64,000 bases of DNA from Chitinophaga sancti (GTDB lineage: Bacteria > Bacteroidota > Bacteroidia > Chitinophagales > Chitinophagaceae): positions 1,736,001 through 1,800,000 of the forward strand of contig NZ_CP139972.1 of the NCBI RefSeq assembly GCF_034424315.1. Direction: 5' to 3'. The notes beneath the pieces were generated by a model. The model was not told where the DNA came from. It saw only the letters and a program-made list of their open reading frames with translations, and did not search any database. Shown here piece after piece: positions 43,368 through 51,510 of this stretch. The translations under genes and the position numbers were made by a program. Within the stretch, counting starts at the first letter, position 1. Every line of letters begins with the position of its first letter.

Positions 43368-43820
43368 CTATCTCCTCACCTTATCCAGCAAATCACTCAG
43401 CTGTGCGGCTTCTTCAGCGCTTAATCTTTCAGCAATGTCATTATAGAAATTATCCATGGGCACATCTACTTCATCCAGTAGTTTCAGGCCTTTGGCAGTG
43501 ATGTTAATATCCATTTTACGCCTGTTGTGCGGGCACAATCGGCGTTGTACATACTCCAGTTTTTCAAGTTTGTCGAGTAAGCGGGTAACGTCACTTGCTT
43601 TGTCGAGCATGACATCTTTGATGCTGCCGGCGGAAACGGGTTCCGGATGACGGCCGCGGATAATGCGTAAAGCATTGTAGTGCTGAGGCAGTAGCCCATA
43701 GGATTTCAGGTTGGCACCGAGGGAGTCTCTCAACCAGTTACCCGTATACAGGAGGTTCACCACCATTTTGTGATGATCGTCCTTAAACTTGCGCTGATTA
43801 ATGGCTTGTTCAATTCTCAT
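43368..43820 (-). CDS. MarR-family transcriptional regulator
   Basis: 150 residues. Winged-helix MarR fold: NALRIIRGRHPEPVSAGSIK, recognition region DVMLDKASDVTRLLDKLEKL, wing VQRRLCPHNRRKMDINITAK and the C-terminal dimer helix. Members repress efflux or oxidative-stress genes and release DNA on binding phenolic or oxidised ligands. It is divergent from the YeeE/YedE genes, sharing a 117-bp region that has a -7 element on each strand. It is therefore a candidate regulator of that pair. Confidence 0.93.
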   Translation of the reverse strand: MRIEQAINQRKFKDDHHKMVVNLLYTGNWLRDSLGANLKSYGLLPQHYNALRIIRGRHPEPVSAGSIKDVMLDKASDVTRLLDKLEKLEYVQRRLCPHNRRKMDINITAKGLKLLDEVDVPMDNFYNDIAERLSAEEAAQLSDLLDKVRR

Positions 43821-43824
43821 GGCT

Positions 43825-43832
43825 CAAAGATA
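43825..43832 (-). promoter_or_regulatory. -7 element of marR (leaderless)
   Basis: TATCTTTG on the minus strand, followed by AGCC and the marR ATG. Confidence 0.55.
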
Positions 43833-43903
43833 TGAAATATGGGTGTTGCAACATATTAGGACTATATCATTCTATAAACATTATGTGGATATTTATAGGT
43901 GAG

Positions 43904-43911
43904 TATATTTG
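43904..43911 (+). promoter_or_regulatory. -7 element of the YeeE/YedE pair
   Basis: TATATTTG, 26 nt before the ATG at 43938. Confidence 0.5.
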
Positions 43912-43937
43912 TATATACATCCTCCAACCATAAAATT

Positions 43938-44507
43938 ATGCTTTTAAAACTGATCTCTGCACCATGGCCATGGTATGTAGCGGGGCCGATTATCGGGCTT
44001 ACGGTACCATTACTGTTATTATTAGGGAATCGTCCTTTTGGTATTTCATCTTCACTCCGGCATATTTGTGCGGCATGTTTTCCGGGCAAAGTTCCTTTTT
44101 TCGCCTATGAATGGAAGAAGGAAATCTGGAATTTGTTCTTTGCGGCGGGGATTGTGATCGGCGGATTTATTGCGGCGCATTTGCTGGCGGATCCTGCGCC
44201 TGTTCGGATCAGTCCAAAACTGGAAACTGCTTTAGGTGAATTTGGCATCAGCGACCACAATAACCTGTTACCCAGCCAGTTATTCAATTGGCCAGCCCTG
44301 CTGACAATCAGGGGTTTTATCCTCATAGTTGTGGGTGGATTCCTGGTTGGATTTGGTACCAGGTATGCCGGGGGCTGTACATCGGGGCATTCAATTTTCG
44401 GATTATCGACCTTGCAATGGCCTTCGCTGGTAGCTACCTGTTGTTTTATGGCGGGTGGATTTATTATGTCAAACCTGGTCTTACCTTTTATCCTTTCCTT
44501 ATCATGA
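43938..44507 (+). CDS. YeeE/YedE family sulfur-compound transporter, first half
   Basis: 189 residues. Membrane protein with about five helices (WYVAGPIIGLTVPLLLLLGN, IWNLFFAAGIVIGGFIAAHL). The family-defining FGTRYAGGCTSGHSIFGLS carries the Cys that relays thiosulfate in TsuA-like proteins. Many Bacteroidota encode the channel as two half-size proteins (YeeE plus DUF6691), as here. The stop overlaps the next start by 4 nt. Confidence 0.9.
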   Translation: MLLKLISAPWPWYVAGPIIGLTVPLLLLLGNRPFGISSSLRHICAACFPGKVPFFAYEWKKEIWNLFFAAGIVIGGFIAAHLLADPAPVRISPKLETALGEFGISDHNNLLPSQLFNWPALLTIRGFILIVVGGFLVGFGTRYAGGCTSGHSIFGLSTLQWPSLVATCCFMAGGFIMSNLVLPFILSLS

Positions 44508-44914
44508 AGAACATAAAATATACCCTTGCGGGGATCCTTTTCGGCATTGTGCTTGTAAAATCCCAGGTCTTATCCTGGTTCAGAATACAGGAGATGTTTC
44601 ATTTACAGTCATTTCATATGTACGGGGTGATTGGGTCGGCAGTAGTTACAGGGTTTATTGCTGTAACTGTTATTAAGAATTTGAAAATCAGGACATTCGG
44701 AGGTGAGGAGATTGTGATTCCCAGGAAGCCTTTTACGAAGGGGAATATTTACGGAGGGCTTTTATTTGGGTTTGGCTGGGCGTTGACGGGGGCATGTCCT
44801 GGGCCTTTATTTGCGCAGGTGGGAGCGGGTTTTACGGTAATGGCGGTAGCCTTGCTAAGTGCGATATCAGGTACCTGGGTATATGGGGTGGTGAAGGATA
44901 AGTTGCCTCATTAG
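44504..44914 (+). CDS. YeeE/YedE family sulfur-compound transporter, second half (DUF6691)
   Basis: 136 residues. About four helices (YTLAGILFGIVLVKSQVLSW, MYGVIGSAVVTGFIAVTVIK) and the repeat motif LLFGFGWALTGACPGPLFAQ, with the Cys matching that of the first half. The start at 44504 overlaps the previous stop by 4 nt (ATGA), so the two are translated together. Likely imports or exports thiosulfate-like sulfur species; inferred from family. Confidence 0.9.
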   Translation: MKNIKYTLAGILFGIVLVKSQVLSWFRIQEMFHLQSFHMYGVIGSAVVTGFIAVTVIKNLKIRTFGGEEIVIPRKPFTKGNIYGGLLFGFGWALTGACPGPLFAQVGAGFTVMAVALLSAISGTWVYGVVKDKLPH

Positions 44915-45187
44915 CGTGCATTTTCATTGATCTATGAATACAATTTTGCTTTAAAGGGGCGGCTTAGGTCAGCAGCGCCTGAATGGCAGCCCCATTCACC
45001 CGTTAATGTCGAGTTAAGATTTAAAAATCAAGTGAGTACTAGTTACCTAGATCGAGGGGAATTTTTGTTAATTTTTAGTTAACGGCTATTAATTTATGAC
45101 GTTTACCAGATAAAATATAGCCTTTACCAAAATTGATTAGGTAGCACCATGCTGTCGTATATCTTTGGTTTAGGTTTTTCATAGGAT

Positions 45188-45316
45188 ATGGTTAAAAAAT
45201 TAAGGGCGGTATTCTTACCGCCCTTCTCTATTAGGTTTACCCGCTTTATTTACGTCTTTTTTACACTTATCTTACACATTTTATTTAAATTCCATCACTA
45301 TTGCTCCAATAAATAA
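45188..45316 (+). CDS. Possible 42-residue membrane peptide (speculative)
   Basis: ATG at 45188. The peptide starts MVKKLRAVFLPP and continues into FIYVFFTLILHILFKF, a possible single membrane helix flanked by basic residues. A -7 element (45160-45167) lies 20 nt upstream. Against it: the hairpin 45202-45225 lies inside the frame, and the length is within chance. Confidence 0.22.
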   Translation: MVKKLRAVFLPPFSIRFTRFIYVFFTLILHILFKFHHYCSNK

Positions 45317-45318
45317 CT

Positions 45319-45326
45319 TATTTTTG
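45319..45326 (+). promoter_or_regulatory. -7 element of the SDR gene
   Basis: TATTTTTG about 58 nt before the ATG at 45385. Confidence 0.45.
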
Positions 45327-45384
45327 TATTTTGTTCTCAGCTGTTCCTGTATTCCTTAAGCACAACGGCTAACCAGTTTTTATT

Positions 45385-46158
45385 ATGAATTATGCACTAA
45401 TTACAGGCGCAAGCAAGGGAATTGGACGTTCCTTAGCCACGGTATTGGCTAAAAAAAAATATAACCTCATTCTTGTAGCAAGGTCCACGAGTGAATTACA
45501 AGTGGTCTCGTCGGAATTGATAACTAAATATGGCGTACAGGTCGAATATATCGCGTTGGATCTATCTACGCCAACGGCAGCCGGAGAGTTATTTGAATGG
45601 GTACAGCAAAAAAGTTACAACATTTCCATCCTGGTCAACAATGCAGGTTATGCAGTGTGGGGTGAATTTGATGCAACTTCGCTGGATGATCAGAACAGGA
45701 TGCTCCAGGTAAACATGCAAACTCCTGTAGCTCTGTGTCATCATTTTCTGCCCATGCTGCGACAACAGCCTGCGGCTTATATTATGAATGTAGCCAGCAC
45801 TGCTGCTTACCAGGCAGTACCGACACTTAGTACTTATGCTGCAAGCAAAGCTTTCATGTTATTGTTTACCCGGGGTCTCAGGGCAGACCTGAAAGGCAGC
45901 AATGTATCAGTCACCTGTTTATCACCCGGACCAGTGAATACGAACTTCATTGACAGGGCTGGCATGCAGGCAATCAAAGCGACTGCAGAGAAATATGGAA
46001 TGATGCCGGATGATGTAGCGCGAATAGCCGTAAAAGGTATGTTTGCGAAGAAATCTGAGTTGGTTCCTGGCGTCTTAAATGCAGCCACAGCATTTTTCAC
46101 CCGATTGGTTCCCAAAGCGATGGTTGAAAAAATTGCTGGTAATCTATATAAAAAATAA
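45385..46158 (+). CDS. Short-chain dehydrogenase/reductase
   Basis: 257 residues. Classical SDR: cofactor motif ALITGASKGIGRSLATVLA, acidic region after NLILVARST, VNNAGYAVWG, catalytic Ser in MNVASTAAYQ and YxxxK as LSTYAASKAFM. The Arg/Ser after the second strand (VARSTS) favours NADP(H). Substrate unknown. It is monocistronic. Confidence 0.93.
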   Translation: MNYALITGASKGIGRSLATVLAKKKYNLILVARSTSELQVVSSELITKYGVQVEYIALDLSTPTAAGELFEWVQQKSYNISILVNNAGYAVWGEFDATSLDDQNRMLQVNMQTPVALCHHFLPMLRQQPAAYIMNVASTAAYQAVPTLSTYAASKAFMLLFTRGLRADLKGSNVSVTCLSPGPVNTNFIDRAGMQAIKATAEKYGMMPDDVARIAVKGMFAKKSELVPGVLNAATAFFTRLVPKAMVEKIAGNLYKK

Positions 46159-46561
46159 GTAAATTCATCCCCTAATTCGCGTACAATTTTGGTCGTGTTG
46201 TTGTTTGAATAATATTTTAATTCTGAAAGAATAAATTCGTTACCTGTAGTTCTCTGAGTAAAGCTCATTGGTCGTGCAATTCCAAAATAGATATCAAACT
46301 ACAACACTACTGCAACTTTAATTATTTGGGGATCAGATAAAATACCATTATCTTTACCCTACAAATTTAGTAGACTAAAAGATGCCTTACAGATTATTAT
46401 CAACGCAAATACTACAACTGACCTGCTTGTCGCAAAGTAAATGGTGTCCGTATTGTTGAAAACACAAGACCTATTTACCCTGTACTGTCGGGGAATTACA
46501 AAATTTAATTATTTTCAATAATTCGTGATCAATCACCAAACATCTATAAATTTACCACATC
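46159..46561. other. Intergenic region, nothing recognised
   Basis: 403 bp, AT-rich, between the SDR and PhyH genes. I see only a weak -7-like TAAATTTA 10 nt before the PhyH ATG, and no RNA gene or repeat. Confidence 0.4.
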
Positions 46562-47368
46562 ATGTCTACGGCTTATACTACGTTTACACTAGGTGATACG
46601 CTAACCGAAGAACAAAGATCATTTTTTGACGAGCATGGATATATTCACTTTTCCAGGTTCTTTACTCCGGAACAAGTCCAGGAGATCATCAAAGCATCTG
46701 AAGAAGTACAACAGAAATGGATCGCTGAAAAAAGAGAGAAAGTAAATGGAGTTCCTATCAAGTATGGTAAAGACTTGAATGGAGACCCTATTGTGCAACG
46801 CTTTGCCTTCATCAACCAGCACGCACCAGTATTGTCCGAGGTATTAAAAGACAAGCGCTTTGAGGCGCTGTTAAGCCTGATTGGTCCTGGTGCCCGCCTG
46901 GGTATCAATGAGAAAGACGGGATGGTGTTTAACCATTACGTAAATGGTCCGGAAAGCAAGTTCACCAAAATGGGCTGGCATACAGACGGTTTGCGTGATA
47001 TCTTCATGGGCGGTAAACTGAACCCAATGCTCAACGTAGGCCTGCACCTGAGCACGCTGAAAGTTGAGAACGGTGGTCTGAGGATTATTCCCGGAACACA
47101 CAAACAGAGCAGACTAAGCATGCTGTTCAAGAAGAAATACTTCATTGACCATGCACCTGACAAAAATGAGATCGCTATCACACCTACAGCCGGTGACGTT
47201 ACTGTACATGATGGTCGTCTCTGGCACCGTGTGGCGCTGAGCTCTGTAATTGGTGAAGATAGCCGCAGAAGAGTGATCTATGTGCCTATCATTGCTGGGA
47301 AATATGCTCCCAAGAATGAAAAGAGTCCTACCCAGTTCTATCAGCGTTTTGCTGGTATTGTGAAATAA
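46562..47368 (+). CDS. Phytanoyl-CoA dioxygenase (PhyH) family protein
   Basis: 268 residues. Fe(II)/2-oxoglutarate oxygenase fold. The metal triad is visible: H-x-D in MGWHTDGLRD and the distal His in HDGRLWHRVAL. The segment GGLRIIPGTHKQSR is the family's substrate/2OG region. N-terminal LTEEQRSFFDEHGYIHFSRF is the standard PhyH start. The substrate is not predictable. A terminator follows. Confidence 0.93.
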   Translation: MSTAYTTFTLGDTLTEEQRSFFDEHGYIHFSRFFTPEQVQEIIKASEEVQQKWIAEKREKVNGVPIKYGKDLNGDPIVQRFAFINQHAPVLSEVLKDKRFEALLSLIGPGARLGINEKDGMVFNHYVNGPESKFTKMGWHTDGLRDIFMGGKLNPMLNVGLHLSTLKVENGGLRIIPGTHKQSRLSMLFKKKYFIDHAPDKNEIAITPTAGDVTVHDGRLWHRVALSSVIGEDSRRRVIYVPIIAGKYAPKNEKSPTQFYQRFAGIVK

Positions 47369-47455
47369 GGGCCAGGATATAAATAGGGATATGCGAACAT
47401 TTTCTTCAAAGTTTGGAGCAGGGAATGTATTATCTTATTTTAATGAATATTTTTT

Positions 47456-47490
47456 AAAGCCTTCTGATTTATTTCAGGAGGCTTTTTTTA
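47456..47490 (+). terminator. PhyH gene terminator
   Basis: 12-bp stem AAAGCCTTCTGA / TCAGGAGGCTTT with one G/T pair, then seven T. Confidence 0.85.
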
Positions 47491-47493
47491 TGA

Positions 47494-47697
47494 AAAGGGG
47501 GTTCATTTCATGGTACATACGGGCCTGGCGCACAATTGCAGGAAAGCGTCTTTGAAGGTGATTCCTGCATACCGGTAGCAAAGCTGGTAGATTCTATTCT
47601 CTCTGATTATCCTGGTGTACCTTTTGCGGCATACGACGGCAGCGGAGAAGGCGCTGGTCCTGTAAATAGGATATTTATGGAAAGGTTCGTATGTTAG
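47494..47697 (+). pseudogene. 5'-truncated gene fragment
   Basis: An open frame of 67 codons with no start codon near its 5' end. It reads FHGTYGPGAQLQESVFEGDS, then KLVDSILSDYPGVPF, AAYDGSGEGAGPVNRIFMERF and stops. The composition is clearly protein-like. It begins right after the PhyH terminator, so the upstream part appears lost. I do not recognise the family. The remaining bases of 47369-47772 hold nothing else. Confidence 0.5.
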
Positions 47698-47772
47698 CGG
47701 GGAGTAAGGGTTTTATTCCTTGCCCTTACCGCCCATGTACAAGGTGCATCGTAAAACAAGTAATCAATATAA

Positions 47773-48339
47773 ATGGCATTACCTTATTCAGCATACAAGA
47801 AGAAAGTACAAGCTAGGCTGGCAAAATTAACACCCGGGCAATTGCTCTTTGTTGGTGCATGGACAGCGGATTATCTGGATAGACAATATGGCCCGATCCT
47901 GGACGGGGACGGTTTTGCGAGGGAGCATGAAGAGTTGCAGAATGCGATTGCATTTTTGTGGCATGGAGTGGATGACCCGGCTATACTGACGGAAGGGGAA
48001 CTGAAGAAGCAGTTGAGGCACGTGCGGAACATTGATATTGATAACCTGGATCTTGCCAGGCCGAAGGATTGCGGGATTTTGAAATTGATGGAGGCAGTGG
48101 AGAGTACGCTGAGTTATGTAAAGGAGAGGAAATTGGAGGGAATATTGATGACGGCCTGGTTTCCGCTGGAGGTGCTGAATGCAAAGAAGGATGAGCCTTA
48201 TGTAATGAAAGAAACCCCACCGAAATACAGGTTGGATGATCCGTTTTTTAGTGAGGAATTAGGCGCACAGTTAAAGTTGTTTGCTTACCTGGAAGGTGGT
48301 AAGACTGTCAGCAGTGCGGATAAGACGATCTTTAGGTAG
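47773..48339 (+). CDS. DUF416-like protein, copy 1
   Basis: 188 residues, soluble and helical. N-terminal LAKLTPGQLLFVGAWTADYL matches the pattern seen in DUF416/YjaG (a short leader, then Leu/Trp-rich helices). It is clearly paralogous to the gene 66 nt downstream: LFVGAWTADYLDRQY against LFFGAWNATYLYNKY, AIAFLWHGVDD against ALAYLWDAVDK, and a shared ending KTVSSADKTIFR / EVVSSKDKHLFR. The function of DUF416 is unknown. The family assignment is moderate. Confidence 0.7.
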   Translation: MALPYSAYKKKVQARLAKLTPGQLLFVGAWTADYLDRQYGPILDGDGFAREHEELQNAIAFLWHGVDDPAILTEGELKKQLRHVRNIDIDNLDLARPKDCGILKLMEAVESTLSYVKERKLEGILMTAWFPLEVLNAKKDEPYVMKETPPKYRLDDPFFSEELGAQLKLFAYLEGGKTVSSADKTIFR

Positions 48340-48405
48340 AAAGCATTTTGATGGTTTTTGAGTTATTTAATTTGAGGTATTGCAGACCCATAATTCTATT
48401 TTCTG

Positions 48406-48984
48406 ATGATGGAACAATTGACATTTTCTTCTTTTGATAAAAAGCTGGACGAGACCTTTGCAAACCTGTCTTTTGAACAATCTTTGTTCTTTGGTGCCTG
48501 GAATGCAACGTATTTGTATAACAAATATGCGAAGCACCTGCTGGAGCTGGAAGATGAGGAAGGCTATGAAATTCTTACGGAAGCGCTGGCCTACCTCTGG
48601 GATGCAGTAGATAAAACTACCAGTATAGATGAAGAGGAAGTAGATGAGCAGATTGAGCGGCTGCATGAAATAGACATCGCTGAGCTGGACCATGATGAGG
48701 CGAATGGTGCAGGTGTGGTAAAATTAATAGAATGCCTGGAAAGTTCGCTGGTGTATATAGAAGAGCAGAATTATGAGTTTATAAAAGCATGTGCTTACAT
48801 CCCGATTGATGTAGCAGATGTGATTATGACGAATGAATTGGGATTGGATACAAATGATCCGAATAAGCATATTCAACATCCTTTGATGAAGGCGGAGCTT
48901 GAGCCGGAGCTCAACATGATGGACTATTTAAAAAGCCATGAAGTGGTGAGCAGTAAGGATAAACATCTCTTTAGGGAGCATTAA
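48406..48984 (+). CDS. DUF416-like protein, copy 2
   Basis: 192 residues, rich in Glu and Asp. A tandem paralogue of the preceding gene with the same block order (SLFFGAWNATYLYNKY, ALAYLWDAVDK, KLIECLESSLVYIEEQ, EVVSSKDKHLFR) at clearly lower overall identity. It is shifted towards acidic residues (HLLELEDEEGYEIL, DEEEVDEQIERL). An ATG three bases later (48409) is an equal start. Tandem diverged acidic paralogues are also common among immunity proteins, but no toxin is visible nearby. Confidence 0.7.
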   Translation: MMEQLTFSSFDKKLDETFANLSFEQSLFFGAWNATYLYNKYAKHLLELEDEEGYEILTEALAYLWDAVDKTTSIDEEEVDEQIERLHEIDIAELDHDEANGAGVVKLIECLESSLVYIEEQNYEFIKACAYIPIDVADVIMTNELGLDTNDPNKHIQHPLMKAELEPELNMMDYLKSHEVVSSKDKHLFREH

Positions 48985-49018
48985 GTTAGTTCAGGAAGAC
49001 CTGATTTCCTGATCTGGG

Positions 49019-49048
49019 AAAGGGGCCTTTACGGCCTCTTCTTACTCT
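49019..49048 (+). terminator. Terminator of the DUF416-like pair
   Basis: AGGGGCC / GGCCTCT stem with a wobble pair, then CTTCTTACTCTTTTC. A second small stem TCAGGAA / TTCCTGA lies at 48993-49014. Confidence 0.6.
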
Positions 49049-49113
49049 TTTCGTTATGCGTATTTTAAGCATAGTTTTTTTGAGAACCAGCTTTTTCTAA
49101 GCCTAAGCTAATT

Positions 49114-49518
49114 TTAAGAGTAGGCTTTTTTACCTTTCGCTTTCTCCTGGTCTTTTTCTTCGTATCGTTTCCTGTTGTTGAGAATTGTTTCCAGGTGTTC
49201 CTGGCCCCAGTGCAGCAGGTTATTAATCGGTGGAATCAGGCTTTTACCGAGTGCTGTCAGTTCATACTCTACTCTTGGCGGAATTTCAGGGAAAAACTCC
49301 CTGGAGATCAGGCCATCGGCTTCCAGGGAACGAAGGGTGACGGTGAGCATCTTCTGAGAAATATCCCCGATATTGTTTGCAATCTCGCTAAACCGCATTC
49401 TTCCTTTATGGGAAAGCAATTCCACCACCAGGATGGACCATTTGTCGCCAAAGCGATCCAGTACGTGTCGGATCGGACAAAAGGCGGGCTGAAATTTTTC
49501 TGAATTATTTTCACTCAT
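49114..49518 (-). CDS. HxlR-family winged-helix regulator
   Basis: 134 residues. HxlR layout: Cys-containing N-terminus FCPIRHVLDRFGDKWSILVV, then the recognition helix region MRFSEIANNIGDISQKML, TVTLRSLEADGLISREFF and the wing PPRVEYELTALGKSL. Members sense electrophiles or oxidants through that Cys. The Lys-rich tail (AKGKKAYS) is unusual. ATG 49518 (MSENNSEK) is chosen; ATG 49548 lies inside an inverted repeat. It is divergent from yceI. Confidence 0.9.
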   Translation of the reverse strand: MSENNSEKFQPAFCPIRHVLDRFGDKWSILVVELLSHKGRMRFSEIANNIGDISQKMLTVTLRSLEADGLISREFFPEIPPRVEYELTALGKSLIPPINNLLHWGQEHLETILNNRKRYEEKDQEKAKGKKAYS

Positions 49519-49541
49519 AAACAGCTGATTTTCAATATTAG

Positions 49542-49634
49542 TTACCATCTGGTAAGTTGGTAGCTGGCAGGTGCCTTCTTTGTTAGAAGTTACACACCAT
49601 TTACCTTTGGCTCTCCAAAAGAGAGTGACTCTCT
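49542..49634. promoter_or_regulatory. Two inverted repeats upstream of the HxlR gene
   Basis: TTACCATCTGGTAA (49542-49555) and AGAGAGTGACTCTCT (49620-49634), the first between the start codon and the -7 element, the second next to the -7 element. Both are candidate operators for autoregulation and for the divergent yceI gene. Confidence 0.45.
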
Positions 49635-49642
49635 CTTCTACA

Positions 49643-49650
49643 CAAAAATA
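49643..49650 (-). promoter_or_regulatory. -7 element of the HxlR gene
   Basis: TATTTTTG on the minus strand, giving a leader of about 120 nt that contains the two inverted repeats. The opposing yceI gene has only a near-match, TATCTTCG. Confidence 0.45.
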
Positions 49651-49847
49651 GAACAAATAATCTAATAAATGGTAATCAGGATTTGTATGACCTGAACAAA
49701 ACAGGCCACCACAAAGGATTTATATTAAAATATATGTTGAAACACATTTTGTTTAAAAAAGTATATATCTTCGGCACCGGATTACAAGAACAGACAGAAC
49801 AATAAAAACTTTTAAAAATTAAAGCAATCTTAAAAACACCAGCTAAC

Positions 49848-50423
49848 ATGAAAAAAATCTCCATCGTTGCATCAGCACTGTTATTATCTGCAACTGCATC
49901 TTTCGCACAAAACACATGGTCTGTAGACAAAGCGCACAGCAGACTGGGTTATGGTGTTACTCACCTTGGTATTTCCGAAAGCGAAGGTAATTTCAAATCT
50001 TACGAAGCTAAGATCACTGCATCTAAAGCAGATTTTTCTGACGCGGTAATCGAAGTAACAGCAGATGTTAACAGCATCAACACTGACAACGAAATGCGCG
50101 ACAAACACGTAAAAAGCCCTGATTTCTTCGATGCGGAGAAATTTGGTACCCTGACTTTCAAGAGTACTTCTATCAAGAAAGCAAGCGGTAAGACTTTTAA
50201 AGTAACCGGCGACCTGACCCTGCATGGTGTAACTAAACCAGTAACCGTGGACCTGACCATCAACGGTACTACTACTAACCCAATGAGCAAGAAAGAAGAA
50301 GTTGGTATTAAAGTAACTGGTACTTTCAAACGTACTGACTTCGGTATCGGTGCTTCTATGCCAGCTGCTATGCTGAGCGACGAAGTGGTACTGAAAGCTA
50401 ATGGCGAATTCGTAAAACAATAG
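49848..50423 (+). CDS. YceI family exported protein, copy 1
   Basis: 191 residues. Signal peptide IVASALLLSATASFA, then the lipocalin-like YceI fold: TWSVDKAHSRLGYGVTHLG, DNEMRDKHVKSPDFFDAEKF, GDLTLHGVTKPVTVDL and TFKRTDFGIG. YceI proteins bind isoprenoid-type lipids in the periplasm. A second YceI gene follows at 50526, and an HxlR regulator is divergent, a frequent arrangement with stress-induced YceI. Confidence 0.93.
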   Translation: MKKISIVASALLLSATASFAQNTWSVDKAHSRLGYGVTHLGISESEGNFKSYEAKITASKADFSDAVIEVTADVNSINTDNEMRDKHVKSPDFFDAEKFGTLTFKSTSIKKASGKTFKVTGDLTLHGVTKPVTVDLTINGTTTNPMSKKEEVGIKVTGTFKRTDFGIGASMPAAMLSDEVVLKANGEFVKQ

Positions 50424-50525
50424 TTGATTTTTAAAAAGCGTTCGGCTCATTTGAAATTTTAACTTTTAAAAAAGGCAGGGCCTCTGGTCAGCCGTAGAAT
50501 GAGTCATAACGTTTAAACAACGGCA

Positions 50526-51059
50526 ATGAAAAGATTAATTATATTTTCAGGAACACTGCTGCTCGCGGCAGCAGTGTTTGCCTTTAACACCGTATCTCCC
50601 CTGTGGAAGATCGGCGACAAATACAACATCTCCTTCTCATCTAACGACGTAGGTGGGATCTTCAAAGTATTTAAAGGCACGATCAATTTTGACGAAGCAA
50701 ATCCTGCAGCATCTAATTTTGATGTAACGGTTGATGTAGCTTCTATCCAAACAGGTAACGCATTGCAGAATAAGCATGCGAAAAGTGACGAGTGGTTTGA
50801 TGCTGCCAAATATCCTGTGATCCATTACACGTCTAAGAAAATCGTGAAAGCTGGTGCGGGTTACCAGGTGACCGGTGATCTGGAAATTCATGGTGTGAAG
50901 AAGGAATTTACCATTCCTTTCAGCTTTGCAAAGAAAGGCGCTGGTGCTACTTTTGCTGGTACTTTCAATGTAAACAGGAATGATTTCCATATTGGCAAGC
51001 CGGGTGGTGATGTTGCTGATGTTATTAAAGTAGAAATCGCAGTACCGGTTACGAAGTAA
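50526..51059 (+). CDS. YceI family exported protein, copy 2
   Basis: 177 residues. Signal peptide IIFSGTLLLAAAVFAF. Same fold as its neighbour but diverged: KYNISFSSNDVGGIFKVFKG, NALQNKHAKSDEWFDAAKYP, GDLEIHGVKKEFTIPF and TFNVNRNDFHIG. It lacks the conserved His pair of copy 1 near the N-terminus, so the two may bind different lipids. A small membrane protein gene starts 18 nt after its stop. Confidence 0.92.
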   Translation: MKRLIIFSGTLLLAAAVFAFNTVSPLWKIGDKYNISFSSNDVGGIFKVFKGTINFDEANPAASNFDVTVDVASIQTGNALQNKHAKSDEWFDAAKYPVIHYTSKKIVKAGAGYQVTGDLEIHGVKKEFTIPFSFAKKGAGATFAGTFNVNRNDFHIGKPGGDVADVIKVEIAVPVTK

Positions 51060-51077
51060 TTTTTTTAAATTGGACTT

Positions 51078-51470
51078 ATGCTGAAGAAATTATTAATATT
51101 AGCAGTAGTTTCGGGTATACTGGCAGCAGTAGCGTGTTTGGCGTACCAGAAGGTATATGCCGAATCACTGGATGACGGGTTTACCAATATCATTTCACGG
51201 CAAAAGATTTTTGCCGCTTGTTTGGGCGCGAACATCGTAGCAGCAATCGGGTATTTCTTACTGAGTAAGGTGCTGAAGGGATACACAGAAGCGATCTTTA
51301 ATATCCTGTTTGCAGTGATCACCATTGCGACTATCGTATATCCGATTGGCTATAACCTGCCGCTGGATATAGAGATGCCGCAGCTGTTTCCGGGCCTGGC
51401 GATTCCAATGCACTTCTTCCCCGTCCTGGGTTGGATGACATTGAAGCCATTATTTGCTAAGAATATTTAA
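51078..51470 (+). CDS. Four-helix membrane protein, unknown
   Basis: 130 residues with about four membrane helices: LLILAVVSGILAAVACLAYQ, IFAACLGANIVAAIGYFLLS, AIFNILFAVITIATIVYPIG and LAIPMHFFPVLGWMTLKPLF. No family recognised. The gap of 18 nt to the second YceI gene suggests an operon. The stop lies inside a strong hairpin. Confidence 0.8.
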   Translation: MLKKLLILAVVSGILAAVACLAYQKVYAESLDDGFTNIISRQKIFAACLGANIVAAIGYFLLSKVLKGYTEAIFNILFAVITIATIVYPIGYNLPLDIEMPQLFPGLAIPMHFFPVLGWMTLKPLFAKNI

Positions 51471-51510
51471 TGATATGCCGCCCACAATAACATGTGGGCG
51501 GCATATCATT
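51469..51510. terminator. Long hairpin after the membrane protein gene
   Basis: 18-bp perfect stem starting AATGATATGCCGCCC and ending GGGCGGCATATCATT, 6-nt loop. It is followed by TACAC, so without a U-tract. It also ends at the relic at 51510. Confidence 0.65.

Larger units (their letters stand above)
44915..45384. other. Intergenic region before the SDR gene
   Basis: 470 bp, AT-rich. It contains a -7 element TATCTTTG (45160-45167), a hairpin AAGGGCGGTA / TACCGCCCTT (45202-45225) without a U-tract, and a 42-codon hydrophobic frame (45188-45316) that overlaps the hairpin. Nothing else is seen. Confidence 0.5.
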
